Source: Acidimicrobiales bacterium
GTDB lineage: Bacteria > Actinomycetota > Acidimicrobiia > Acidimicrobiales > Acidimicrobilacustridaceae
Direction of reading: 5' to 3'
Length of the DNA stretch: 64,000 nucleotides
Assembly: GCA_025455885.1 (NCBI GenBank)
Contig: JALOLR010000007.1
Location: 99,222 to 163,221, forward strand
Shown here: piece by piece, positions 33,908 through 42,493 of the stretch
How the letters are laid out: every line of letters begins with the position of its first letter
Position numbering within the stretch: the stretch's first letter is position 1
Notes under the pieces: generated by a model
Databases searched by the model: none
What the model was told of the DNA's origin: nothing
The model's input: only the letters and a program-made list of their open reading frames with translations
Program-made: the position numbers and the translations under genes

Positions 33908-34419
33908 TGCCGGCCGCCTCGCCCCCGAAGGCGCGCCGGGCCCCCGCGACCGCCGGGCGCCACGGCGGCGCCGCCCCCCTCGAGCTCCCGGACGACGACG
34001 GCGACCTGCTCGGCCACGTGGTGCGCCTGGAGATCCTGGTGGGCCAGGTCCTCGACCGGATCGCCGCCGCCGCCGGGATCAGCGGTGCCGACTACCTCGT
34101 CCTCGGTGTGGTCCGGCGCTCCCCCGGGCACCGCAGCGCCCCCACCGCGATCTGCGACGTGCTGGGCCGCACCACCGGCGGGATGACCCTCACCCTCGAC
34201 CGCCTCGAGCGGTCGGGGTGGGTGCGCCGGCTCCCCGATCCGGCCGACCGCCGCCGGGTCGTCGTCGAGGCGACCCCCGCCGGGCTCGCGCTGGCCACCC
34301 GCGTCAACGACGACCTGCACCGCTGGGAGTCCACGCTCGGCGCCTCGGCCGCCGACCGTCGCCGCCTCGCCGCCGCGCTGGCCGACCTCACCGCGCTCAT
34401 CGCCGCCGCCGACGCCTGA
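33907..34419 (+). CDS. MarR-family transcriptional regulator
   Basis: 170 residues with a winged helix-turn-helix (about 65-135). The recognition region is APTAICDVLGRTTGGMTLTLDRLERSGWV, and the wing has DPADRRRVVVEATPAG. The start GTG overlaps the amidohydrolase TAG by one base. It most likely represses its own operon through the palindrome at 32623-32640 and responds to an aromatic or acyl ligand. An N-terminal Ala/Pro/Arg-rich extension of about 30 residues is low-complexity. It converges with the SDR gene with no gap. Confidence 0.9.
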   Translation: MPAASPPKARRAPATAGRHGGAAPLELPDDDGDLLGHVVRLEILVGQVLDRIAAAAGISGADYLVLGVVRRSPGHRSAPTAICDVLGRTTGGMTLTLDRLERSGWVRRLPDPADRRRVVVEATPAGLALATRVNDDLHRWESTLGASAADRRRLAAALADLTALIAAADA

Positions 34420-35328
34420 TCAGAGCTCGAAGGGGCCCTTGCCCATCTGGTCGCGAACGGTCACGACCGGCGGATTGGTCAGCGTGCGGCGCTGCCAGTT
34501 GGCGCCGTCGACGACGAGCGTGTGGCCGCTGATGAACCGGGCGTAGGGGGAGGCGAGGAACGTGGCCGCCCAGGCCAGCTCCCGGGGCCGTCCGACGCGC
34601 AACGCCGGCTGGCACACGTCCTTGTCGTCGGTCCGGGCGAGGTTGCCCTGGATGTCGGCGGTCATGTCCTCGTGGGGCATCAGCCCCGGGACCAGTCCGT
34701 TCACCTGGATCCCGTAGGGCCCCCACTCCACGGCGAGGGTCTCGACCATGTTCTTCACGCCGGCCTTGGCCGCCGCGGAGTGGGCGAAGCCGGGCCCGCC
34801 GGTCCAGGCGTAGGAGGCCCCCACGTTGATGATCGAGGCGGGCGTGCCGGCGCCGATGTGGCGGCGGGCGAACTCGCGGGCACAGAAGTAGGTGCCGTTC
34901 AGGGTGATGTCGACGACCGTGCGCCACGCGTTGGGGGACATGTCCTCGGCGGGCACCGGGAAGTTGGCCGCCGCGTTGTTGACCAACACCGACGGCATGG
35001 CGAAGGCCTCGGTGGCGGCGTCGAAGGCGGCCGCGATCTGGTCGGGGTCGCGGATGTCGCAGCCGACGGTCACGACCGGTGCGCCCAGAGCGGCGATGCG
35101 CTCGTGGCCGGCCTCGAGGTGCTCGGGCTTGCGGCTGGCGATCACGATCGACGCCCCGAGACGGGCGAACTCGGTGGCGATGGCCGCACCCAGACCGGTG
35201 CCGCCACCGGTGACGAACACGGCCACGCCGTCGTAGGCGCCGTCGGGCAGGGCGGAGGCCCCGAGCGGCGGCGCGTCGGGGAGCCCGGGGGTGGGCATCG
35301 GTACGGCGGGGGGCGAGGGGTCGGTCAC
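34420..35328 (-). CDS. SDR-family oxidoreductase, 2,4-dienoyl-CoA reductase-like
   Basis: 302 residues. GGGTGLGAAIATEFARLGA gives the NADP-binding site, and NNAAANFPVPAEDMSPNAW and LAVEWGPYGIQVNGLVPG resemble peroxisomal and mitochondrial 2,4-dienoyl-CoA reductases. As in that family, the classical Tyr of YxxxK is absent: the segment reads FAHSAAAKAG. It would reduce dienoyl-CoA intermediates of unsaturated fatty acids. The GTG at 35328 has SD GGGAG and lies 2 bp after the enoyl-CoA hydratase stop, so both form one operon. Confidence 0.85.
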   Translation of the reverse strand: MTDPSPPAVPMPTPGLPDAPPLGASALPDGAYDGVAVFVTGGGTGLGAAIATEFARLGASIVIASRKPEHLEAGHERIAALGAPVVTVGCDIRDPDQIAAAFDAATEAFAMPSVLVNNAAANFPVPAEDMSPNAWRTVVDITLNGTYFCAREFARRHIGAGTPASIINVGASYAWTGGPGFAHSAAAKAGVKNMVETLAVEWGPYGIQVNGLVPGLMPHEDMTADIQGNLARTDDKDVCQPALRVGRPRELAWAATFLASPYARFISGHTLVVDGANWQRRTLTNPPVVTVRDQMGKGPFEL

Positions 35329-35330
35329 GG

Positions 35331-36113
35331 TCAGCTCCCGGTGTAGCGAGGCTCGCGGCCCTCGGCGCGGGCGGCGCGGAACTCGGCGAAGTCGTCGGAC
35401 TTGTTGAGGAAGGTCTGGTAGAAGAGCTCGTCGTCCATCGACGAACGGATCTCGGGGTCGGCGAGATGGCTGATCACCCGGCGGGCCAACTTGACGGTCA
35501 GCGCCGGCGCCGCCACCACCTTCTCGGCCATCTCCCGCGCCGTCGCGTCGAGCTCGTCCCGCGGCACCACCCGCGACACGATCCCGAGGCTCAGCGCCTC
35601 CGCGGCGTCGAGCCGGCGACCGGTGAGCACCATGTCGCTCACCACCCCGTGTCCGCACATCTGGAACAGCCGTCCCATGCCGCCCGTGTCGGGGATGACG
35701 CCGTGGCCGGTCTCGGGGAGCATGAAGCGGGCGTCGTCGGCGGCGATGCGGATGTCGGCGAGCAGCGCTCGCTGGAACGAGCCGCCGATGGCCCACCCCT
35801 GGATGGCCACGATGACGGGCGCCTCGAGATCGAAGAGCTGGAGGATGCCGGTGTGGCCCCGGGTCATCAGCTCGTGGTGGGTGAGCTCGGTGACGTTGGT
35901 GCCGATGGCCGACACGTCGCGACCCGACGACCACGAGTGCCCCTCGCCGCGCCAGATGACGGCGCGCACGCTCGGTGTGGCGCGGAGCTCGGCCAGGATG
36001 GCGAAGAGCTGGGCGTCCATGTCGTCGGTGAACGCGTTGCGCTTGTCCGGGTTGTCGTTGGTGATCGTGGCGATCGGGCCGTCGATCTCGAGTCGGACCT
36101 GTCCCTCGGCCAT
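35331..36113 (-). CDS. enoyl-CoA hydratase/isomerase family protein
   Basis: 260-residue crotonase-fold protein. The first oxyanion-hole segment is WSSGRDVSAIG and the second is QGWAIGGSFQRALLADI. At the usual catalytic positions the sequence reads PETGHGVIPDTGG, so one Glu is present and the second position is Asp or neighbouring, which fits isomerase or dehydratase variants. The ATG at 36113 has SD AGGGGGA. It is translated just ahead of the dienoyl-CoA reductase-like SDR, as expected for oxidation of unsaturated acyl-CoA. Confidence 0.86.
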   Translation of the reverse strand: MAEGQVRLEIDGPIATITNDNPDKRNAFTDDMDAQLFAILAELRATPSVRAVIWRGEGHSWSSGRDVSAIGTNVTELTHHELMTRGHTGILQLFDLEAPVIVAIQGWAIGGSFQRALLADIRIAADDARFMLPETGHGVIPDTGGMGRLFQMCGHGVVSDMVLTGRRLDAAEALSLGIVSRVVPRDELDATAREMAEKVVAAPALTVKLARRVISHLADPEIRSSMDDELFYQTFLNKSDDFAEFRAARAEGREPRYTGS

Positions 36114-36248
36114 GCGTCCCCCTGTCCCGGCGGGCCGGGCCGCCCGCACGAGCGGCGAGCGTACGCCCCCGGGGTGGCCCCGGCGCACCCGGGTCGTCGC
36201 GTCGTCCGGCACCGGTAGCGTCCCGGGCGACGTGGCGAGGGGAGGGCC

Positions 36249-37271
36249 GTGACCGAGGTGAGGTTGAGCGGGGCGCAGCGGCTCCTGGTCGACACCTGTG
36301 CCCGCCTGGCGCAGCGCTGGAGGTCGCACCCGCCGGCGCCGGGGCTCGCGCCCGCGCACGACGCCGGGGCGTGGGGCGCCGTCGTCGGGGCGGGGCTGGT
36401 GGCCATGCGGGCCCCCGAGGAGCTCGGCGGCGCCGACGCGACCGCGGTGGACGTGGCGCTCGTCGTGGAGCAACTCGCCCGCGGCCCGGTGGCGGTGCCC
36501 TACCTCGGCACGGTCGTCGCGCTCGAGCTGGCCTTGCTCGCCCGGGCCGACGAGGCCGTCGCCGCCATCGTGGCCGGTCACGCCCACGGCGTGGTGGTCG
36601 ACGACGGGCTCGCCGCCTTCGCCGAGCGGGGCACGGCCGTCGACGCCGTGCCCGGGGACCCGGTGGTGGGCTGGCGGACCGGCTCCCACGATGCGGTGGG
36701 GCTCGTCCTCGGCACGGCCGGGGAGGCCCTCGACGGCGTCGACCCGACGCGGGCGACGGCCCGGGCGGACCTCGTCGCCGGGGACCCGATCGGGCATCCG
36801 CTCGACCCGTCGGCGCGTCGGCGCGCCGAGGCCCACGCCCTGACGTGGCTGTCCGCCGACCTCCTCGGTGCGATGCACGCCGCCCTCGACCTCGCCGTCG
36901 CCCACGCCCGCGACCGCCACCAGTTCGGGCGCCCGATCGGTTCGTTCCAGGCCGTCCAGCACCTCTGCGCCGAGGCGCTGGTGTCGGTCGAGTCGGCGCG
37001 CAGCATCACCTGGTACGCGGCGTGGGCGGCGGATGACGAGGGGCCCGACGAGGCCCTCGCCGCGGCCCGGGTGGCCAAGGCGCACTGCGCGCGGGTGGGG
37101 TTGGAGGTGGCGGAGGCGGCCCTCCAGGTGTGGGGCGGCCTCGGCCAGACCTGGGAGTGCCCCGGGCACCTCTTCCAACGGCGGGCCCTGTTGGCGGGCC
37201 GGCTGCTGGGTGACGAGCGCCACCAGCTCGGGCGGATCGCCGAGGCGCTCGTCGGCGGGGCGGCGCGCTGA
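36249..37271 (+). CDS. acyl-CoA dehydrogenase, short subunit of a pair
   Basis: 340 residues. The C-terminal half has RHQFGRPIGSFQAVQH and ALQVWGGLGQTWECP, which bind FAD from the neighbouring subunit. The middle domain lacks the EPGAGSDL substrate/FAD motif found in full enzymes. The next gene shows the opposite split, so the two probably form an alpha2-beta2 heterotetramer like mycobacterial FadE28-FadE29. GTG start with SD GAGGGGAGGG; TAGCGT (36216-36221) is a likely -10. TGATG overlap couples it to the partner. Confidence 0.87.
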   Translation: MTEVRLSGAQRLLVDTCARLAQRWRSHPPAPGLAPAHDAGAWGAVVGAGLVAMRAPEELGGADATAVDVALVVEQLARGPVAVPYLGTVVALELALLARADEAVAAIVAGHAHGVVVDDGLAAFAERGTAVDAVPGDPVVGWRTGSHDAVGLVLGTAGEALDGVDPTRATARADLVAGDPIGHPLDPSARRRAEAHALTWLSADLLGAMHAALDLAVAHARDRHQFGRPIGSFQAVQHLCAEALVSVESARSITWYAAWAADDEGPDEALAAARVAKAHCARVGLEVAEAALQVWGGLGQTWECPGHLFQRRALLAGRLLGDERHQLGRIAEALVGGAAR

Positions 37272-38398
37272 TGGACTTCCGCGACGACCCGGACGCGGCC
37301 CGGTTCCGGGCCGGGTTGCGCGACTGGCTCCGCCGGAACGCCCCCGTCGGTCCCTGGCCGCTCGGCGGTGAGGCCCGGGCCCGGTTCTGGAACGACTGGC
37401 ACCGGTCGCTCCACGCCGGAGGGTGGATGGGCCTGTCGTGGCCCGTCGAGTTCGGGGGCCGGGGGCTCCCGCAGGTCTACGAGGCCATCCTGAACGACGA
37501 GGTCGGACGGGCCGGCGCGCCTCCCGCGCCCCACGTCGGGTTCCTCGGTCGGGCCCTGCTGCACTTCGGCAGCGACGAGCAGAAGCGCCGCGAGCTGCCC
37601 CCGTTGCTGTCGGGCGAGGTGATCTGGTGCCAGGGCTTCAGCGAGCCCGGCGCCGGCAGCGACCTCGCCGCCGTCGCCACCCGGGCGGTCCCCGACGGCG
37701 ACCACTGGGTGGTGGACGGCCAGAAGGTCTGGACCAGCGACGCCGCCTGGGCCGACCGGTGCCTGCTGCTGGCCCGCACCGATCCGAACGCCCCCGCCCA
37801 TCGCGGCCTCTCGGCCCTCGTCGTCGACATGGCCGACCCGGGTGTCGAGGTCCGCCCCATCGTGCAGTCCAACGGCGACACCGAGTTCAACGAGGTGTTC
37901 CTGACCGGGGTGCGGGTGCCCCTCGACGCGGTCGTCGGGGCCCCGGGGCAGGGCTGGGAGATCGCCATGACGACGGTCGGGTACGAGCGGGGTCCGACCG
38001 ACGTGGGCTTCTCCTCGCGCTACCTGCGCACGCTGGGTGAGCTGACCGAGCGGGCCCGCCGTCAGGGAGTGGACCCGTCCGACGCCGAGGCCCTCGCCGG
38101 TGCCCACGTGGCCGTGCAGGTGCTGCGGGCCCACGTCCTGCGCAGCCTCACGGCACGCGACGACGGGGCCCCGCCGGGGCCGGAGGGCTCGATCGACAAG
38201 CTGTTGTCGACCCGCACCGAACAGCTCCTCCACCACGTCGCCGTCGGCGTCGTCGGCGCCGACGCCCTGACCGGCGCGGCGCCCGGGGTGCTCGCCGAGT
38301 ACCTGTACTCGCGGGCCGCGTCGGTGGCCGGCGGGACGAGTGAGATCCAGCGTGACATCGTCGCCCAGCGGGTGCTCGGCCTGCCCCGGCACCGCTGA
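37271..38398 (+). CDS. acyl-CoA dehydrogenase, long subunit of a pair
   Basis: 375 residues with WCQGFSEPGAGSDLAAV, the TSD stretch of the middle domain, and GGTSEIQRDIVAQRVLGLPR at the C-terminus. It lacks the RxQFGxxIxxFQ motif carried by the preceding subunit. That complementary loss is the signature of heteromeric acyl-CoA dehydrogenases acting on bulky, side-chain-type acyl-CoAs. Its ATG overlaps the previous stop by one base (TGATG). A CitE-like lyase gene follows after 43 bp. Confidence 0.88.
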   Translation: MDFRDDPDAARFRAGLRDWLRRNAPVGPWPLGGEARARFWNDWHRSLHAGGWMGLSWPVEFGGRGLPQVYEAILNDEVGRAGAPPAPHVGFLGRALLHFGSDEQKRRELPPLLSGEVIWCQGFSEPGAGSDLAAVATRAVPDGDHWVVDGQKVWTSDAAWADRCLLLARTDPNAPAHRGLSALVVDMADPGVEVRPIVQSNGDTEFNEVFLTGVRVPLDAVVGAPGQGWEIAMTTVGYERGPTDVGFSSRYLRTLGELTERARRQGVDPSDAEALAGAHVAVQVLRAHVLRSLTARDDGAPPGPEGSIDKLLSTRTEQLLHHVAVGVVGADALTGAAPGVLAEYLYSRAASVAGGTSEIQRDIVAQRVLGLPRHR

Positions 38399-38441
38399 CC
38401 GTGGTGTCGCAATAGGGTCGACGGTGGCGAAGGGGGCGCAC

Positions 38442-39335
38442 ATGGACCACGACCGGCGGGGCAGCGGGGCCCGGTGGCGCAGCGTGCTCTTCGCCCCGGC
38501 CACCCGTCCGGAGATGATCGCCAAACTGCCCCGGAGCGGCCCGGACGCCGTCGTGGTGGACCTCGAGGACGCCGTGCCGGCGTCCGACAAGGACCGGGCC
38601 CGCGACCTCGCCCGGGCCGCGGTCGGGGCGCTCGCCGCGGCCGGGCCCGCCGTGCTCGTGCGGGTCAACGCCGTGGGCACCGACCTCCTCGTGCCCGACG
38701 TGGCCGCCGTGGCCGGCCTGCCCGGCCTCGACGGGGTCGTGGTGCCCAAGCTCGAGACCGTCGCCGAGGTGACCGCCGTGCGAGCGGCGCTCGATGACGC
38801 CGGCGGCGCCGGGGTGGCCCTCGTCGCCGGCGTCGAGACCGCGCTGGGCGTGGCCGACGCCCGCGCCGTGCTCGCCGCCGGAGTGGACGGCGCGTACTTC
38901 GGAGCCGAGGACCTCGTCGCCGACATGGGTGGGCAGCGGACGCCCGGCAACGCCGAGGTGGCCGTCGCCCGCGCCGGGGTCGCCCTCGCGGCGCGCCTGG
39001 CCGGGGTGGCGCTGCTGGACATGGTCGTGGTCGACCTCGCCGACCACGACCGCTTCGTCCGTGAGGCCGCCGAGGCGCGGGCGCTGGGCTACGCCGGCAA
39101 GCTGTGCATCCACCCCTCACAGGTGCCGCTGGCCAACGCTGCCTTCGTGCCGTCCGCCGACGAGGTCGACCGGGCCCGCCGTCTGCTCGCCGCCTACGAC
39201 GCCGCGGCCGCCGACGGCGTGGCGGCCATCGCCTTCGAGGGCCAGATGGTCGACGAGCCCCTCGCCCGACGGGCCCGGGACCTGCTCGCCGCCGCCGACC
39301 GGGCCGGCGAGACCCCTCAGAGCGGTCGGGCGTAG
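38442..39335 (+). CDS. CitE-like HpcH/HpaI-family CoA ester lyase
   Basis: 297-residue TIM-barrel lyase of the citrate lyase beta/malyl-CoA lyase family. [29 protein letters not shown] and [11 protein letters not shown] form the metal and substrate pockets. [13 protein letters not shown] is a family signature. It cleaves (or forms) beta-hydroxyacyl-CoA such as citramalyl- or malyl-CoA. The ATG at 38442 has SD AAGGGGG and a TAGGGT hexamer nearby. Its 3' end overlaps the convergent DUF35 gene by 19 bp. Confidence 0.86.
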   Translation: MDHDRRGSGARWRSVLFAPATRPEMIAKLPRSGPDAVVVDLEDAVPASDKDRARDLARAAVGALAAAGPAVLVRVNAVGTDLLVPDVAAVAGLPGLDGVVVPKLETVAEVTAVRAALDDAGGAGVALVAGVETALGVADARAVLAAGVDGAYFGAEDLVADMGGQRTPGNAEVAVARAGVALAARLAGVALLDMVVVDLADHDRFVREAAEARALGYAGKLCIHPSQVPLANAAFVPSADEVDRARRLLAAYDAAAADGVAAIAFEGQMVDEPLARRARDLLAAADRAGETPQSGRA

Positions 39336-39733
39336 GGCAGTGAGGCGCCGCCCCCGACCGGGTGGAGCTCGATGCGCACCGGCTGGTCGACGCGGACCTC
39401 GGTGTGGTCGATCCCGATCACGTTGGTGAGCAGGTGCCACCCCTCGTCCATCGCCACGATGGCGGGGGCGTAGGGCACCACGAACGAGGGCACCGGGGGG
39501 CGCCACACGACGGTCCAGCTGTACACCACGCCTCGTCGCGCCGAGGGCTCCCACGCCAGCGACGTCGACCAGCACGCCGAGCAGATCGCGGCCGGGGTGT
39601 GCGTCGCCGCTCCGCAGTCCCCGCAGCGCTGGAAGAGCAGCTCGCCGCGGGCGCAGCCCTCCCAGTAGGGACGTGACACCTCCGACGGCGCAGGCGTCGG
39701 GATGCCCTCTGGTTGGGGGACGAGCAGGGTCAC
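39317..39733 (-). CDS. DUF35 OB-fold protein with rubredoxin-like zinc ribbon
   Basis: 138 residues. The N-terminal zinc ribbon CGDCG...CSAC (CxxC, 10 residues, CxxC) at about 37-54 and a C-terminal OB fold define DUF35/ChsH2-C type proteins. These bind and activate thiolase-like partners: in steroid side-chain cleavage the DUF35 domain pairs with Ltp2 to form a retro-aldolase. Here the GTG start overlaps the stop of the thiolase-like gene (GTGA), so complex formation with it is expected. Confidence 0.88.
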   Translation of the reverse strand: MTLLVPQPEGIPTPAPSEVSRPYWEGCARGELLFQRCGDCGAATHTPAAICSACWSTSLAWEPSARRGVVYSWTVVWRPPVPSFVVPYAPAIVAMDEGWHLLTNVIGIDHTEVRVDQPVRIELHPVGGGASLPYARPL

Positions 39734-40899
39734 GGTCGCTCCCTTCCGAGGATCGCGACGTCGGTGAAGAGCGCTCCGGCCCCGCCGCCGGTGCACAGCG
39801 CCACCTCGGCGCCCTCGACCTGCATCGATGCGCACGTGCCCCGGAGCTGGTGCACGCCGCGGATGACCCGCTGGAGCAGCTGCACCGCGGCGCCGCCGTG
39901 GCTGAACGACATCGTCCCACCGTCGGTCGTCACCGGCCATCGGCCCCCGGGGCCGATGGCGCCGTCCGCCACGAGGTCGGCGCCCTCCCCCTCCCCGCAG
40001 AACCCGAACGCCTCGAGCTGGCGGATGATCTCGAAGCTGAACGGGTCGTAGAGCTCGCACACGTCGACGTCGTCGGGTCCGAGGCCGGCGGTGGCGAAGG
40101 CGTGGCGGGCCGCCCGCCGCCCGACCCAGCCGGCGACGAGGTCGTCGCCTCGCCGCCCGCCGAGATCGAACGCAGGCGGGTGCTGGTAGGCCGGGCCCAT
40201 GTGGTCGGTGGTGCCGCCGAGCAGGAACACCGGCGTCGAGGGGAGGTCGGCGGCCCGGTCGGCGCGGGCCAACACGATGGCCGCGCCGCCCTCGCTGGTC
40301 ATGGCGCAGTCGAGGAGGTGGAAGGGGTCGGCGACCATGCGACTGGCCAGCACGTCGGCGGCGGTGAAGGGCCCTCGACCGGAGTACACCGCATCGGGGT
40401 TGACGTGGCCGTTGTTGCGGATCGTCGCGGCCACCTCGGCGAGCGCCTCGGGCTTGGTGCCGTACACGTGCATGTGCCGTCGGGCCATGAGCGCGAACTC
40501 GGCGGCGGTGAACATCCCGAAGGGCAGCACGAACTCGTTCGTCGGCCGCGTCCAGGGCGCAGTGGCCGAGTGCTCGCGGTAGGAGCCGGCCTCGCCGGTG
40601 GCGTAGAGCACCACGTCGGCCAGGCCGGTGGCGATGGCCGCCGCCCCTTCGAGCAGGGCGGGGATGCCGAGGGCGGACATCGACCGCCACGACGGTCCGG
40701 TGCGCGACTGGTAGAGGAAGTCGCTGCCCATGGGGCCGACCACGCCGTCGACGTCGCCCGGGGTGAGCCCGGCGTCGGCCAGCGCACCGAGCGCGGCCTC
40801 CATGGTGATGCTGCGACTGTCGTGGCCCTCGAGCACGCGGGCCTGGGCGGTGTTGTGCACGCCGACCACGGCCACGTCGCGGAACGGGTGAGCGCCCAT
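39730..40899 (-). CDS. Ltp/SCP2-type thiolase-fold protein without nucleophilic cysteine
   Basis: 389-residue thiolase fold of the lipid-transfer (Ltp) group. Around the expected nucleophile the sequence is TGPSWRSMSALG (about 68-79), with no cysteine. SHGG and CTGGGAG at the C-terminus keep the other thiolase loops. Such enzymes are retro-aldolases rather than thiolases when paired with DUF35, as for Ltp2 in cholesterol side-chain degradation. Coupled by GTGA to the DUF35 gene. Divergent from amidohydrolase paralogue 2, 106 bp away. Confidence 0.85.
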   Translation of the reverse strand: MGAHPFRDVAVVGVHNTAQARVLEGHDSRSITMEAALGALADAGLTPGDVDGVVGPMGSDFLYQSRTGPSWRSMSALGIPALLEGAAAIATGLADVVLYATGEAGSYREHSATAPWTRPTNEFVLPFGMFTAAEFALMARRHMHVYGTKPEALAEVAATIRNNGHVNPDAVYSGRGPFTAADVLASRMVADPFHLLDCAMTSEGGAAIVLARADRAADLPSTPVFLLGGTTDHMGPAYQHPPAFDLGGRRGDDLVAGWVGRRAARHAFATAGLGPDDVDVCELYDPFSFEIIRQLEAFGFCGEGEGADLVADGAIGPGGRWPVTTDGGTMSFSHGGAAVQLLQRVIRGVHQLRGTCASMQVEGAEVALCTGGGAGALFTDVAILGRERP

Positions 40900-41005
40900 G
40901 TGCCTGTCAGCGATCCTCTCCCCGTGTCCCTCACGGCCCCGATCTTTCCTACCATCTCGCAGGTGGAGGGCCCCGTCCGGTGGGGTCGCGACGAGGGGGA
41001 CATCG

Positions 41006-42196
41006 ATGACACTCGAGCTCGATCCGGAGCTGTTCCTTCCCGAGCCCGAACCGCGTGAGGTTCGCTACACGATCATCTCGGTCGACGACCACGTGGTGGA
41101 GCCCGGCTACCTCTTCGAGCGCTACCTCCCGACGGCGTTGCAGGAGCGGGGCCCGCAGATCATCGCCAACGAGCACGGCCAGGAGATCTGGCACTTCGAG
41201 GGCCAGACGTTCCTCCAGGTCGGCATGAACGCCATCGCCGGGCGGCGCAAGGAGACGGTGAAGATCGAGCCGACCCGCTTCAGCGAGATGCGCCCCGGCT
41301 GCTACGACATCGAGGCCCGAGTCCGCGACATGGACCTCGCCGGGGTCTGGGCCAGCCTCAACTTCCCGTCACAGATCACCGGGTTCTGCGGCCGGGTGTT
41401 CTTCGCCGCCGCCGACGTCGAGGTGGGCCAGGCGTGCACGCGGGCCTGGAACGACTGGCTCCACGACGAGTGGTACTCGGCGTACCCCACCCGCATCATC
41501 GGTGGCGGCATCGCCTACCTCGCCGACCCGGAGGCCGCGGCCGCAGAGATCCGGCGCAACGCCGCCCGCGGCTTCACGGCGGTGAGCTTCCCCGAGCGCC
41601 CCGACAGGATCGGCCTGCCGTCGCTGTGGGATCGCGACCACTGGCGGCCGATCATCGAGGCCTGCGTGGAGACCGACACGGTGATCTGCCTGCACGTCGG
41701 GAGCTCGGGCATCCACCAGGGCCCGCCCGGGTCACCGAGCCTCCAGCTCGGGGCCACCCTCTTCAGCTCCGTGGCGTTGATCTCCGCCGCCGAGTGGCTG
41801 TGGTCGGGGTGGGCCGTCGAGTACCCGACGGTGAAGATCGCCATGAGCGAGGGCGGCATCGGCTGGGTGGCGATGCTGCTCGACCGGCTCGACAACATCG
41901 TCGACCGCTCCGGCTACGGCATGGGCTGGGACGTCCGCCCGGCCGACGTGCTGCAGCGCAACTTCTGGTTCTGCACCCTCGACGACCCGAGCACCATCGA
42001 CACCCGGTACCGCATCGGGGTCGAGAACATCATGGTGGAGACCGACTACCCCCACGGCGACGGCACCTGGCCGGACGTGCAGTCGGTGATCCACGACGCC
42101 TGGGGCCACATCCCCGCCGACGAGCTCCGCATGATGTGCTCGGAGAACGCCGCGGCGCTGTTCCGCCACCCGCTGCCCGACGTCGTGCTGCCCTGA
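41006..42196 (+). CDS. amidohydrolase-2 family metal-dependent hydrolase (paralogue 2)
   Basis: 396 residues with SVDDHVVEP (25-33), CLHVGSS, MSEGGIGW and ETDYPHGDGTWP, the same motif set as paralogue 1. RPGCYDIEARVRDMDLAGV is shared with paralogues 3 and 4 but reduced in paralogue 1. The ATG at 41006 follows SD GAGGGGGA, and TACCAT (40950-40955) is a possible -10. It is divergent from the Ltp-like gene and followed by the toxin-antitoxin pair. Decarboxylation or C-C bond hydrolysis is the likely reaction type; substrate unknown. Confidence 0.87.
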   Translation: MTLELDPELFLPEPEPREVRYTIISVDDHVVEPGYLFERYLPTALQERGPQIIANEHGQEIWHFEGQTFLQVGMNAIAGRRKETVKIEPTRFSEMRPGCYDIEARVRDMDLAGVWASLNFPSQITGFCGRVFFAAADVEVGQACTRAWNDWLHDEWYSAYPTRIIGGGIAYLADPEAAAAEIRRNAARGFTAVSFPERPDRIGLPSLWDRDHWRPIIEACVETDTVICLHVGSSGIHQGPPGSPSLQLGATLFSSVALISAAEWLWSGWAVEYPTVKIAMSEGGIGWVAMLLDRLDNIVDRSGYGMGWDVRPADVLQRNFWFCTLDDPSTIDTRYRIGVENIMVETDYPHGDGTWPDVQSVIHDAWGHIPADELRMMCSENAAALFRHPLPDVVLP

Positions 42197-42212
42197 GGTC
42201 ACCTCCCGACCC

Positions 42213-42231
42213 GTAGCACGCGTGCTACATT
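42213..42231 (+). promoter_or_regulatory. 16-bp perfect palindrome overlapping a leaderless promoter (toxin-antitoxin operator)
   Basis: GTAGCACGCGTGCTAC (42213-42228) is a perfect palindrome. It runs into the -10 hexamer TACATT (42226-42231), which ends 7 nt before the antitoxin GTG. Antitoxins of this type bind such palindromes to repress their operon. Confidence 0.7.
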
Positions 42232-42238
42232 GACCCCC

Positions 42239-42493
42239 GTGAGCAGAGAACTGACCCAGCGGGAGCTGCGGAACGAGAGCGGCGAGATCATGCGCCAGCT
42301 CGACGAGGGCCAGACCTTCGTGGTGACCCGCAACGGCGTGCCGGTGGGGGAGCTCACACCGCTGCGGCGCCGTCGTTTCGTCACCGCCGAGGCCGCCGTG
42401 GCGCTGTTCCGGGGCGCCCCGAAGGTCGACTACGACCGGTTCCGGGCCGACCTCGACGAGGTCGTGAGCCAGGATCCCGAGCCCCGTGGCTGA
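42239..42493 (+). CDS. Phd/YefM-type antitoxin
   Basis: 84 residues. The N-terminal dimerisation and DNA-binding fold reads RELRNESGEIMRQLDEGQTF, then VTRNGVPVGELTP, the Phd/YefM signature. The C-terminal part (about 48-84) is the toxin-wrapping region. I chose the GTG at 42239 because it is 7 nt after TACATT; a TTG at 42230 lies inside the promoter. It should neutralise the PIN toxin encoded next and, with it, repress the operon through the palindrome. Confidence 0.88.
   Translation: MSRELTQRELRNESGEIMRQLDEGQTFVVTRNGVPVGELTPLRRRRFVTAEAAVALFRGAPKVDYDRFRADLDEVVSQDPEPRG

Noticed and set aside
35331..37223. Possible N-terminal extension of the enoyl-CoA hydratase into a 630-residue protein
   Set aside because: The extension is antisense to the acyl-CoA dehydrogenase at 36249 and lacks any domain; the ATG at 36113 has a good SD.
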